5,479 nt of DNA. Source: Spirochaetota bacterium (GTDB lineage: Bacteria; Spirochaetota; Spirochaetia; Treponematales; Treponemataceae). The translations under genes were made by a program, and so were the position numbers. The DNA lies in the NCBI GenBank assembly GCA_029571425.1, contig JAKPSR010000110.1:1-5479 (forward strand), read 5' to 3'. The notes beneath the pieces were generated by a model. It ran no database searches and was not told the DNA's origin. It saw only the letters and a program-made list of their open reading frames with translations. Positions 1 through 5,479 of this stretch are shown in pieces. The first letter of the stretch is position 1; the number at the start of each line of letters is the position of its first letter.

Positions 1-131
1 AGAAGCGCACCCGCGGCCGCTACGTTCTGTTCAACCTGAACGCGGCTCCCGACAAGATCGTGGAGATGGATCGGCAGCTTAAGCTGAACCAAAACCTCCT
101 GACCTTCCTCTTCGTCCGCGTGGACGAGTAA
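1..131 (+). CDS. rpsF: 30S ribosomal protein S6, C-terminal part (5' end outside window)
   Basis: The open frame entering from the left edge (codons from base 3) encodes 42 residues and ends with TAA at 129-131. The segment GRYVLFNLNAAPDKIVEMDR followed by QLKLNQNLLTFLFVRVDE matches the last beta-alpha-beta unit of S6: the strand with the G-x-Y-x-L/I-x-x-F/L-x pattern, the helix that ends in 'L-x-x-N', then the final strand 'LLTFLFVRVDE'. S6 is a small-subunit platform protein that binds 16S rRNA as a heterodimer with S18, which is encoded two genes downstream. Placement directly before ssb and rpsR is the classic rpsF-ssb-rpsR arrangement. S6 is usually about 95-130 residues, so about half or more lies outside the window. 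Family identification is confident; nothing can be said about its start or promoter. Confidence 0.93.
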   Translation, partial: KRTRGRYVLFNLNAAPDKIVEMDRQLKLNQNLLTFLFVRVDE

Positions 132-140
132 CCGGAACGG

Positions 141-147
141 AAGGAGG
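141..147 (+). promoter_or_regulatory. Shine-Dalgarno for ssb
   Basis: AAGGAGG lies six bases upstream of the ATG at 154, in the 22-nt gap after the rpsF stop. It is a near-perfect anti-16S complement and fixes the ssb start. Confidence 0.85.
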
Positions 148-153
148 CGCGCC

Positions 154-651
154 ATGGCGGACGTAAACCACGTCATTCTGATCGGACGGCTCACCCGCGA
201 CGCGGAGCTGAAGTATACCTCCGGCGGCATGGCCGTGTGCAAGTTCGCCATCGCGGTGAACCGGCGCCGGAAGAACGGCGACCAATGGGTCGAGGAAGCC
301 AATTTCTTCGACATCGTGGTCTGGGGCCGTACCGGCGAGACGATTAACCAGTATTTAGTGAAGGGAAAGCAGGTCGCCATCGAGGGCGAGCTGAGGCAAA
401 ACCGCTGGGAGCAGGACGGACAGTCCCGCAGCAAGGTCGAGATCATGGCGAATAACGTCCAGCTTCTCGGCGGCGGCGCGGGCGGGCCCGGCGGCTCAGG
501 CGGTTCCGGGTCCTATCAGGGCGGTTCCGCAGGCGGCGGATACGCCTCGGGCGGTTCTGCCCCGTCGGGTGGGTACCAGCGCAGGCCGGATTCGGCCCCG
601 CCGATGGACGAGTCCGGTCCCGCCGATTTTCCCGACGACATCCCATTTTAA
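154..651 (+). CDS. ssb: Single-stranded DNA-binding protein
   Basis: A complete 165-residue SSB. Residues 1-105 form the OB-fold: it opens with the hallmark N-x-V-I-L-I-G-R-L-T-R-D (N5-D16) and continues through the V-x-x-F-x-I-A-V-N strand (28-36) and the F-x-D-I-V-V-W-G-R strand (52-59). Trp45, Trp57 and Trp85 lie near the positions of the DNA-stacking tryptophans of the family. Residues 106-140 are a low-complexity Gly/Ser linker, and the protein ends in the acidic tip DFPDDIPF, the docking peptide used by SSB to recruit repair and replication partners. It should act as a homotetramer coating single-stranded DNA at the fork, where DnaB (encoded downstream) also works. The start is set by AAGGAGG at 141-147. 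It lies 22 nt after rpsF and 12 nt before rpsR. Nothing is odd about it. Confidence 0.97.
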   Translation: MADVNHVILIGRLTRDAELKYTSGGMAVCKFAIAVNRRRKNGDQWVEEANFFDIVVWGRTGETINQYLVKGKQVAIEGELRQNRWEQDGQSRSKVEIMANNVQLLGGGAGGPGGSGGSGSYQGGSAGGGYASGGSAPSGGYQRRPDSAPPMDESGPADFPDDIPF

Positions 652-655
652 GGAG
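650..655 (+). promoter_or_regulatory. Shine-Dalgarno for rpsR, overlapping the ssb stop
   Basis: AAGGAG shares its two A residues with the TAA stop of ssb (649-651) and sits eight bases before the ATG at 664. It supports that ATG over the in-frame ATGs at 679, 688, 700, 706 and 718, and suggests tight translational linkage between ssb and rpsR. Confidence 0.75.
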
Positions 656-663
656 AAACGACT

Positions 664-975
664 ATGTCTGACGAGAAGATGAAAGATATGGAAAACGACA
701 TGCAGATGCAGGACGTCATGCGCGACGCCGACGAGCGCGGTGGTCCCGGCGGCCGGAAGGGCAAGATGTTCTTCCGCAAGAAGGTCTGTCGCTTCTGCAC
801 CCAGAAGGCGAAGATCGACTATAAGGACGCCGACGGCCTCCGCCGCTACACCACCGAGCGCGGGAAGATCCTTCCCCGCCGGATCACCGGCACCTGCGCG
901 AAGCACTAGCGCCGTCTCGCCCTCGAGATCAAGCGCGCGCGCGCCCTTGCCCTCCTTCCCTACGTCGTTAGCTAA
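664..975 (+). CDS. rpsR: 30S ribosomal protein S18, reading frame interrupted by an in-frame amber codon
   Basis: S18 binds S6 and 16S rRNA on the 30S platform. Literal translation from ATG 664 stops after 81 residues at TAG 907-909. The frame continues without any shift for 21 sense codons (RRLALEIKRARALALLPYVVS) to TAA 973-975, giving 103 codons in all. Residues 39-81 are canonical S18: K-V-C-R-F-C, then IDYKD, then TERGKILPRRITGTCAKH. After H81 the family continues Q-R-x-L-x-x-x-I-K-R-A-R-x-x-A-L-L-P-Y, which is what follows the amber; the TAG occupies the Gln position. C42, C45, C78 and H81 are plausible zinc ligands of the zinc-ribbon form of S18. Stopping at 81 would remove the main C-terminal helix. 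Residues 1-33 are an acidic, Met-rich extension (Met at 1, 6, 9, 13, 15 and 19). The call of S18 is certain. Whether the amber is real, an error or decoded cannot be told from sequence alone; if annotated literally the CDS is 664-909. Confidence 0.9.
907..909 (+). other. In-frame TAG at the conserved Gln codon of rpsR
   Basis: Codon 82 of rpsR is TAG. S18 orthologues have Gln here (C/R-A-K-H/Y-Q-R; E. coli has AKYQRQLARAIKRAR). A single C-to-T transition from CAG gives TAG. The downstream codons keep family-level conservation with no insertion or deletion. Explanations in play are a sequencing or assembly error, a strain polymorphism, or decoding of UAG by a suppressor or recoding tRNA. Confidence 0.9.
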
Positions 976-978
976 GGC

Positions 979-1953
979 GTGACGGAAGCGCCGGTCAGGC
1001 GGCGTCAGGCGGCGTTCGTCTGCGTGGCGGCGGCCTTGGCGGTCGTCGCCCTCGAGTTCGCCCCATTCGTCGCCTTTTTATTTCCGGTTCCCCTTTTCGT
1101 CCTCCTTTTTCGGGGCGGAAAGGGGCCGTATCTCGCCGCGGTCGCGCTCGCCTTTGCCCTGGCGACGGCGGTTTCCGCCGCGATGGCGGCGGCCGCGCCC
1201 GCAGTGGCTCAGGTTGGAATATCGCCGATCCTTCTCCATGCGGCAGGACCGGCTTTGTTTATCCTACCGTTAGCATGGCTTGGCGCGCCCTCGGTCGGCC
1301 GATACCACCGGCGGCTCGCACTCGCCGCCTTGACGGCGGGATGCGGCGGGGTAGGTTTCTTCGCCCTCACCGGGGCGACAACGGAGCTCGCGGCGCAGGT
1401 TCGCTCGGTGACCGATTCGATGCTGCCCGCGCTTCGAGAGCTCGTTCCCGAAGGCTTTGAGCGGGATAGCTTCACGGCCCTGTTCTCGCCGGATGCTTTT
1501 TTCGACCATGTGTGGGGAGCCTTCCTATCCGGGATACTTCCCTCCCTGATAGTTCTCTACGGTATCTCCTTCGTCCTCGCCTCGCGGGTCTCGCGGACGG
1601 GGAAAGCGCGCTTCGCGCGGTTCTCGGCAGACGCCGCCCTTTTTTATCCCCTTGTCTTGGGGATGTGCGGGATCGTGGTCGCCCGGCTCATCGGCTCGCG
1701 GCCGATCGAGACCGTCTCGTGGAACCTAACCATCGGCGCCGGCCTTTTCTTCGCGGCCGAGGGATACGGGGTGCTTCTCGCGGTTTTCGACCGCGTGCGC
1801 CTCGCGCCGGCCCTTCGAGGGCTCTTGGGCCTCGTGGCCTTCGCGGGCCTCGCCTCGACGGGATCGATTCCCTACGCGGCGGGCGCGCTCGCCGTGCTGG
1901 GCGTGATCGACCTCTTCGTGCCGATCCGCCCGCGTCTTTCGCAACGGCAATGA
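979..1953 (+). CDS. Polytopic membrane protein, YybS/DUF2232-like
   Basis: A 324-residue integral membrane protein with about eight to nine hydrophobic segments, roughly at residues 11-31, 32-45, 50-74, 83-102, 112-131, 180-202, 219-239, 248-270 and 279-313. A polar stretch at about 133-175 forms the main loop. Basic residues near the N-terminus (R7-R9) suggest a cytoplasmic start. The late segment GLFFAAEGYGVLLAVFDR (255-272) resembles the conserved aromatic-x-x-Q-G-x-x-V helix of YybS/DUF2232 proteins, with Glu in place of Gln. Genes of that family sit next to rpsR/rplI/dnaB in several phyla, which supports the assignment; the biochemical role is not established. The GTG start at 979 lies three bases after the rpsR TAA and is the only usable start in this frame after that stop. 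It lacks a well-spaced Shine-Dalgarno, so coupling to rpsR translation is likely. The stop is TGA. Confidence 0.72.
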   Translation: MTEAPVRRRQAAFVCVAAALAVVALEFAPFVAFLFPVPLFVLLFRGGKGPYLAAVALAFALATAVSAAMAAAAPAVAQVGISPILLHAAGPALFILPLAWLGAPSVGRYHRRLALAALTAGCGGVGFFALTGATTELAAQVRSVTDSMLPALRELVPEGFERDSFTALFSPDAFFDHVWGAFLSGILPSLIVLYGISFVLASRVSRTGKARFARFSADAALFYPLVLGMCGIVVARLIGSRPIETVSWNLTIGAGLFFAAEGYGVLLAVFDRVRLAPALRGLLGLVAFAGLASTGSIPYAAGALAVLGVIDLFVPIRPRLSQRQ

Positions 1954-2045
1954 CGGTCGCCCTAGGCGGCCGAAGCATAGCACCGCGAGCGGGACTCAAC
2001 TCCCGGGAACCCGCCCGCGGGGATTTTCTGTAAGAGGAGCTCGAC
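1954..2045 (+). other. Intergenic gap before rplI with a weak inverted repeat
   Basis: This 92-nt stretch is the only real gap in the + strand cluster. It contains a short stem CGGGA (1990-1994) / TCCCG (2001-2005) with a 6-nt loop. An alternative pairing TCCC (2001-2004) / GGGA (2020-2023) is followed by TTTT at 2024-2027. Either could be a weak attenuator or processing hairpin, but the stems are only 4-5 bp in very GC-rich DNA. I see no convincing -35/-10 pair. The rplI Shine-Dalgarno lies at its end. Confidence 0.3.
2034..2039 (+). promoter_or_regulatory. Shine-Dalgarno for rplI
   Basis: GAGGAG, within AAGAGGAG, lies six bases before the ATG at 2046 and fixes the L9 start. Confidence 0.75.
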
Positions 2046-2633
2046 ATGAAAGTGATCCTGAACCAGGACGTGAAGCACCTGGGCGAAGAGGGCGACGTTA
2101 AGGACGTCGCCAACGGCTACGCGCGGAACTACCTGTTCCCCCGCAACCTCGCCGTCCCCCACAACGAGATTACGCTCGCGTATTTCGAGAGCCGCCGCGC
2201 CGAGATCGACGCGAAGAAGGCCGCGAAGCGCGCCGACGCCGCCGGCCTCAAGGAGAAGCTCGAGGCCCTGACCGTGACCCTCGTGATGCCCGCCGGCGCG
2301 AATGGCAAGCTCTACGGCGCCGTCACCAACCAGACCGTCGCGGACGAGCTAAAGAAACTCGGGTTCGAGATCGAGCGCAAGCGCATCGAGATCCCCGGCC
2401 TGACGATCAAGAGCGTCGGTAAGTACCACGCGACCTGCCGCCTCTACGAGAGCGCGATCGCGGGCATCCAGATCGTGGTCGAGGCCCAGAAGGAAGCCGA
2501 GCGCGCCGAGAGCCACAAGGCCGAGCGCTCGAGCCGACGCCACGCCGAGGAAGCCCAAGCGGCCGCAGCCGAGTCCGCCGGCGCCGATGAGGCCCAGTCC
2601 GCCGAGTCTACCCAAGCGGCCGCAGCCGAGTAA
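2046..2633 (+). CDS. rplI: 50S ribosomal protein L9 with a C-terminal Ala/Glu/Ser extension
   Basis: L9 binds 23S rRNA near the L1 stalk and helps maintain reading frame. Residues 1-40 are the N-terminal rRNA-binding domain with the family signature (G13-x-x-G16, V21-x-x-G24-Y25-A-R-N28-Y-L30-x-P, then N34-L-A). Residues about 45-75 form the charged connecting helix. Residues about 76-147 are the C-terminal domain (G87-K-L-Y-G-x-V-T, then I115-x-x-P-G-L-T-I-K-S-V-G-K-Y). A typical L9 is about 150 residues and ends there; this one runs to 195. The extra 48 or so residues are a low-complexity tail rich in Ala, Glu and Ser with some basic residues, probably helical or disordered. The last part of the tail is built from a 21-nt direct repeat. 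The gene follows a clear Shine-Dalgarno and lies 12 nt upstream of dnaB. Confidence 0.96.
   Translation: MKVILNQDVKHLGEEGDVKDVANGYARNYLFPRNLAVPHNEITLAYFESRRAEIDAKKAAKRADAAGLKEKLEALTVTLVMPAGANGKLYGAVTNQTVADELKKLGFEIERKRIEIPGLTIKSVGKYHATCRLYESAIAGIQIVVEAQKEAERAESHKAERSSRRHAEEAQAAAAESAGADEAQSAESTQAAAAE
2554..2574 (+). repeat. 21-nt direct repeat in the rplI tail, copy 1
   Basis: The sequence CCCAAGCGGCCGCAGCCGAG plus a final T is identical to 2611-2631. The copies are 57 nt apart start to start, exactly 19 codons, so both encode the peptide QAAAAE in the same frame. This looks like an in-frame tandem duplication or slippage product within the L9 tail. Confidence 0.85.
2611..2631 (+). repeat. 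21-nt direct repeat in the rplI tail, copy 2
   Basis: Perfect copy of 2554-2574. Its last T is the first base of the rplI TAA stop, so the final repeat unit forms the exact C-terminus QAAAAE of L9. Confidence 0.85.
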
Positions 2634-2645
2634 CCGCGACAGTCC

Positions 2646-3980
2646 ATGGCCTTCGCGACGCTGAAAGACAAGGTTCCCCCGCATAACCTGGAGGCCGAGA
2701 AGGCCACCTTGGGGGCCTTGCTTCTCGACGCGGAGGCCGTGGGCACCGTCATTCGGTTCCTGCGGCCGGATAACTTCTACTCGCTTCAAAACCAAAAGAT
2801 ATTCGGCGCGATCATATCCCTGTTCAATAAGGGCGAGCGGGCCGACCTCATCACGATAACCGAAGAGCTCAGGCAAACCGGGCTTCTCGACTCGGCGGGC
2901 GGGCCCGGCTACGTCGCCGGCCTTACGGACACCGTCCCGACGAGCGCGAACGTCGAGTACTACGCGAAGGTCGTCCTCGAGACCTCGCTCAGGCGCGCAC
3001 TCCTATCGATCTCCAGCAAGATCGTGCAGGACGCGCACGACGAGTCGGCCGACAGCCGCGCCGTTCTCGAGGACGCGCAGAAACACCTCTTCGAGCTCAC
3101 CGACGCCAACCAATCCGCGACCTTCAAGACCCCGAAGGACATCATCCCACGGGCGATCGAGGCGATCGAGCGACTATACCACACGCGCGACGCGTTCACC
3201 GGGGTCCCGTCCGGCCTCAAGGAACTCGACCAGATGACGAGCGGCTTCCAAAAGTCAGAGCTCATCATCATCGGGGCGCGCCCCTCTGTCGGAAAAACCG
3301 CGCTCGCGCTGACGATGGCGGCGCACACGGCGATCAAGGAGAAGATACCCACCGCGTTCTTCTCGCTCGAAATGTCGGACATGCAGCTGATGATGCGCCT
3401 TCTCTCGTCCGAGGCCCATATCCCGTCGGAGAACCTCCGCTCGGGCCTTCTCCGGATGAAGGACTTCCAGGACATACAGGACGCCGCCGGCCGTATCTAC
3501 GACGCCCCGCTTTACATCGTCGACATGCCGAACATGAAGCTCCTCGACCTCCGCGCGATGGCGCGCCGGCTCAGGACGCAGAACGAGGTGCAGATCATCT
3601 TCGTCGATTACCTCACCCTGATCACGAGCGAGAACACCCTGATACCGAGGCACGAGCAGATCGCGGAGATATCCCGGTCGCTCAAGAGCCTCGCGCGCGA
3701 GCTCAATATCCCCGTCGTCGCCCTCTCGCAGGTTAGGCGCGACGCGGAGGGGAAGATGCCCACCCTCGCGGACATCCGGGAATCCGGCTCAATCGAGCAG
3801 GACGCCGACGTCGTCATGTTTCTGCACCGCGAGCGCACGCCGTCGCGCGACGAGAGCGGGCGCGACGTCACCGTCGACACGAAGCTCATCGTCGCCAAGC
3901 AGCGAAACGGCCCCATCGGGGACCTCGATATCCTCTTTATCCCGAAATACACGAAATTCGTCTCGAAGGCGAACGGCTAG
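2646..3980 (+). CDS. dnaB: Replicative DNA helicase DnaB
   Basis: A full-length 444-residue hexameric 5'-3' helicase that unwinds DNA at the fork and loads primase. Residues 8-110 are the N-terminal domain (P11-H-N-x-E-A-E-x-x-x-L-G, then F44-Y-x-x-x-x-x-x-I-F). Residues 111-180 form the linker, and 184-440 the RecA-like ATPase. Visible motifs are Walker A G210-A-R-P-S-V-G-K217-T218, the catalytic-Glu motif F-S-L-E242-M, Walker B I-I-F-V-D321-Y-L-T-L, the A-L-S-Q-V-R-R motif at 359-365, E379-S-G-S-I-E-Q-D-A-D, and the K418-Q-R420-N-G-P arginine-finger region. Walker B carries Thr324 where E. coli DnaB has Gln (DYLQL). The ATG 2646 start fits the family N-terminus, but no Shine-Dalgarno is visible in the 12 nt after rplI, so translation may be coupled to rplI. 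It ends at TAG 3978-3980 at the expected family length, overlapping the convergent gene by 4 bp. Confidence 0.97.
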   Translation: MAFATLKDKVPPHNLEAEKATLGALLLDAEAVGTVIRFLRPDNFYSLQNQKIFGAIISLFNKGERADLITITEELRQTGLLDSAGGPGYVAGLTDTVPTSANVEYYAKVVLETSLRRALLSISSKIVQDAHDESADSRAVLEDAQKHLFELTDANQSATFKTPKDIIPRAIEAIERLYHTRDAFTGVPSGLKELDQMTSGFQKSELIIIGARPSVGKTALALTMAAHTAIKEKIPTAFFSLEMSDMQLMMRLLSSEAHIPSENLRSGLLRMKDFQDIQDAAGRIYDAPLYIVDMPNMKLLDLRAMARRLRTQNEVQIIFVDYLTLITSENTLIPRHEQIAEISRSLKSLARELNIPVVALSQVRRDAEGKMPTLADIRESGSIEQDADVVMFLHRERTPSRDESGRDVTVDTKLIVAKQRNGPIGDLDILFIPKYTKFVSKANG

Positions 3981-5479
3981 TCCCTTCCCGGGAACGGTTT
4001 CCTCGTCGCGCGCTCGTACCAGGTTACCGAGCCGTCCGAGTTAAGCGTCACCACGAATCGGTCCAGCATCGTCGCGCGGGAGGGCAGGGCACGCCCGCGC
4101 TCGAAAGGCCGTTGGTCGCCGCGGCCCCTATCTATCTGTATAAGCGAACCCTTTCCCAGCGTCGTAAGAAGATATCCTGAGTCGCCCGAGACGGTCGCGT
4201 GCAGATCCTCGTCGGCGTAGGCCGCGAGGACGCGCACTTTCGCGGCGAGCGGCGCGCTTGGGTCGAAGTCAAGCGTGAACGCCTCGGTGGCGCTCGATCC
4301 ATCTTCCCGCGCGACGACGGCGACGCCGTCGATGGCGGTATGGCTTCCCGCGACGGGTTTCAGGCTGAAGCAAAGCGCCCCGTCGATCTGAAGGGGAACC
4401 GTCTCGCCCGTGCGCGCGTCGATTAGGAGCAGCGGGGACCGGGACCGCGGCGTCGACGACTTCGAGACGACGAGGTGGTGATCGCCCGCTGGAACCGCGT
4501 CCTGCAGACCTGCCCCCTCGTAAACGAAGGGACGAGCCGCGCCGGCGAGATCGATGGACACCGCCCTTGCGCGTCCCTCGATGAGCGCCACCTGAGCGTC
4601 CCTTACGACGAGCGAGGTGACTGTCTCGCGCGGCTGGTGGATGACGCGGGGCATCGATCCGTCGAGCGGATACATGGTTACCGGCGCCGTGGATCGATCG
4701 GACCAGAGGATGACTGCGTCGCCGTCGGGACTGTGGACGATGGAGATGCGATTTCCGGGCACGCCCTCGAGCGCGGGTCGAGGGTCCTCGCCCGGCGCTT
4801 CGGCGATGCGTACGGTTCCGGAGCCAAGGGTATACAGGGTCGTCCCGTCGGACGCGATGTCGTCGACGACGGGCGCGCGCGGTCCCGTCAATATGACGGG
4901 GGTCGGCGCGTCGCCGTCGATGGCGTCGAGCTTGAGGGCGTAGACGGTGCCGCCGCTGGTGCCGAGCACCAACGCGGACGGGAGCGAAAGCGCCGAGGTG
5001 ACGGTCTCGCCAGGCTCGAGCGAGAAGGGCGCGCTGCCCCAATCGCCGCGCCTGACCCTCCAGGACGACGGGGAGGGAAGCGCCTCGATCCACACCGGCT
5101 CGGGATCGGTTATCGCCGACGCGAAGACGGCGGCGCCCGATTCGTGCCGCGCGACCCGTTTACCGCTCGTCGCGTCGACGACGAGGACAGCCCCGTCCCG
5201 CCAGCCGGCGATCCAGCGGTTGTTGCGAACGAGCACGGGATTCGAGAGGTCGCGTTCCCCATCGTACCGGGCGCGCGCCGCGCGGGAGCCTAGGTCCGTG
5301 TAGGTGATTCGCCCGGACGGGCCGAAGGTAATCATGCTCGACTCCGACGCGCCCGTCACCGCGAGGGTAACGACGCCTGGGGACTCGGCGAGCGCGGGGC
5401 CTGCTTCGTCGCCGCTCGCGTCTAGGATGACGATGCCCGCGAGTGAGGTGTTTCCGATCATGAGCATGCGACCGCGGGC
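3977..5479 (-). CDS. Beta-propeller-like (WD40/PQQ-like) repeat protein, function unknown, 5' end probably outside window
   Basis: An open frame of at least 500 codons on the - strand. The first Met in the window is at 5467, but the frame is open to the right edge (codons ARGR precede it) and there is no Shine-Dalgarno there, so the true start probably lies beyond 5479. Numbering from that Met, the protein has recurrent blade-like units of about 40-55 residues, each with a hydrophobic strand, an S/T/D-G turn and a V/I-x-x-x-D strand. Examples are RWIAGWRDGAVLVVDATSG (84-102), ALVLGTSGGTVYALKLD (165-181), QVALIEGRARAVSIDLAG (292-309), PLLLIDARTGE (345-355), YLLTTLGKGSLIQIDRG (432-448) and FVVTLNSDGSVTWYERATRK (471-490). 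About eight such units can be traced, enough for a propeller. No catalytic motif is recognisable. A secretion or lipoprotein signal, if any, would be in the missing N-terminus. It is convergent with dnaB and shares the CTAG, so it is not part of the operon. Its product and role are not identified. Confidence 0.75.
   Translation of the reverse strand, partial: ARGRMLMIGNTSLAGIVILDASGDEAGPALAESPGVVTLAVTGASESSMITFGPSGRITYTDLGSRAARARYDGERDLSNPVLVRNNRWIAGWRDGAVLVVDATSGKRVARHESGAAVFASAITDPEPVWIEALPSPSSWRVRRGDWGSAPFSLEPGETVTSALSLPSALVLGTSGGTVYALKLDAIDGDAPTPVILTGPRAPVVDDIASDGTTLYTLGSGTVRIAEAPGEDPRPALEGVPGNRISIVHSPDGDAVILWSDRSTAPVTMYPLDGSMPRVIHQPRETVTSLVVRDAQVALIEGRARAVSIDLAGAARPFVYEGAGLQDAVPAGDHHLVVSKSSTPRSRSPLLLIDARTGETVPLQIDGALCFSLKPVAGSHTAIDGVAVVAREDGSSATEAFTLDFDPSAPLAAKVRVLAAYADEDLHATVSGDSGYLLTTLGKGSLIQIDRGRGDQRPFERGRALPSRATMLDRFVVTLNSDGSVTWYERATRKPFPGRD

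Noticed and set aside
907..909. Complete genome-wide reassignment of UAG to Gln
   Set aside because: dnaB and the convergent gene both end on TAG at plausible family or fold ends, and dnaB has no TAA/TGA backup for over 130 codons, so full reassignment does not fit this window. Partial decoding remains open.
933..944. (GC)6 dinucleotide run as a possible indel or Z-DNA site
   Set aside because: It simply encodes K-R-A-R-A of the S18 helix in GC-rich codons, and the frame is intact on both sides.
740..982. A +1-frame ORF overlapping the end of rpsR, as evidence of programmed frameshifting
   Set aside because: The overlapping frame encodes Ala/Ser/Pro/Arg-rich sequence with no S18 similarity. 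The S18 C-terminus continues in the original frame after the TAG, so no frameshift is needed.
2001..2028. Intrinsic terminator upstream of rplI
   Set aside because: Stems are only 4-5 bp with a TTTTC tract. In DNA this GC-rich, such pairings are expected by chance, and rplI/dnaB have no visible promoter of their own. Kept only as a low-confidence note.
3985..3994. 10-bp palindrome TTCCCGGGAA just after dnaB as a regulatory or terminator site
   Set aside because: It has no loop or T-tract and lies inside the coding region of the convergent gene (codons for the C-terminal F-P-G). It is probably a coincidence.
4475..5293. Long + strand open frame opposite the propeller gene
   Set aside because: It is Arg/Gly/Asp-rich with no family-like pattern, and is typical of antisense shadow frames in GC-rich coding DNA. 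The - strand product shows regular beta-repeat structure instead.

Overview
The window is a GC-rich bacterial chromosome segment (roughly two-thirds G+C by eye). It carries a conserved ribosomal-protein and replication gene cluster on the + strand: the 3' end of rpsF (S6), then ssb, rpsR (S18), a polytopic YybS/DUF2232-like membrane protein gene, rplI (L9) and dnaB (replicative helicase). A convergent gene on the - strand encodes a large beta-propeller-like protein of unknown function and runs off the right edge. The continuous order S6-SSB-S18-DUF2232-L9-DnaB, with an acidic N-terminal extension on S18, recalls spirochaetes (Treponema/Spirochaeta relatives). This is an inference from gene order and protein style; no 16S gene is present to settle it.

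Layout. 1-131: S6 C-terminus. 154-651: SSB with its Gly-rich linker and DDIPF tail. 664-975: S18. 979-1953: membrane protein, starting at a GTG three bases after the S18 stop. 1954-2045: the only sizeable intergenic gap (92 nt), holding the rplI Shine-Dalgarno and at most a weak hairpin. 2046-2633: L9 with an unusual Ala/Glu/Ser tail. 2646-3980: DnaB. 3977-5479: the convergent gene, whose TAG stop overlaps the TAG stop of dnaB within one CTAG. Gaps inside the + strand cluster are 22, 12, 3, 92 and 12 nt, consistent with one operon linking small- and large-subunit ribosomal proteins to replication-fork proteins. No promoter for it lies inside the window.

The most notable signal is in rpsR. The frame is interrupted by an in-frame amber TAG at 907-909, exactly at the highly conserved Gln of the S18 motif C-A-K-H-Q-R. 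The 21 codons after it still encode a textbook S18 C-terminal helix (RRLALEIKRARALALLPYV) and end in a proper TAA at 973-975. The next gene begins immediately after that TAA and has no clear independent ribosome site, so it appears to need ribosomes that read past the amber. Either the base is a C-to-T error or polymorphism, or this organism decodes some UAG codons (amber-suppressor tRNA-Gln, pyrrolysine or another recoding). In the same window dnaB and the convergent gene appear to use TAG as a genuine stop, so complete reassignment is unlikely.
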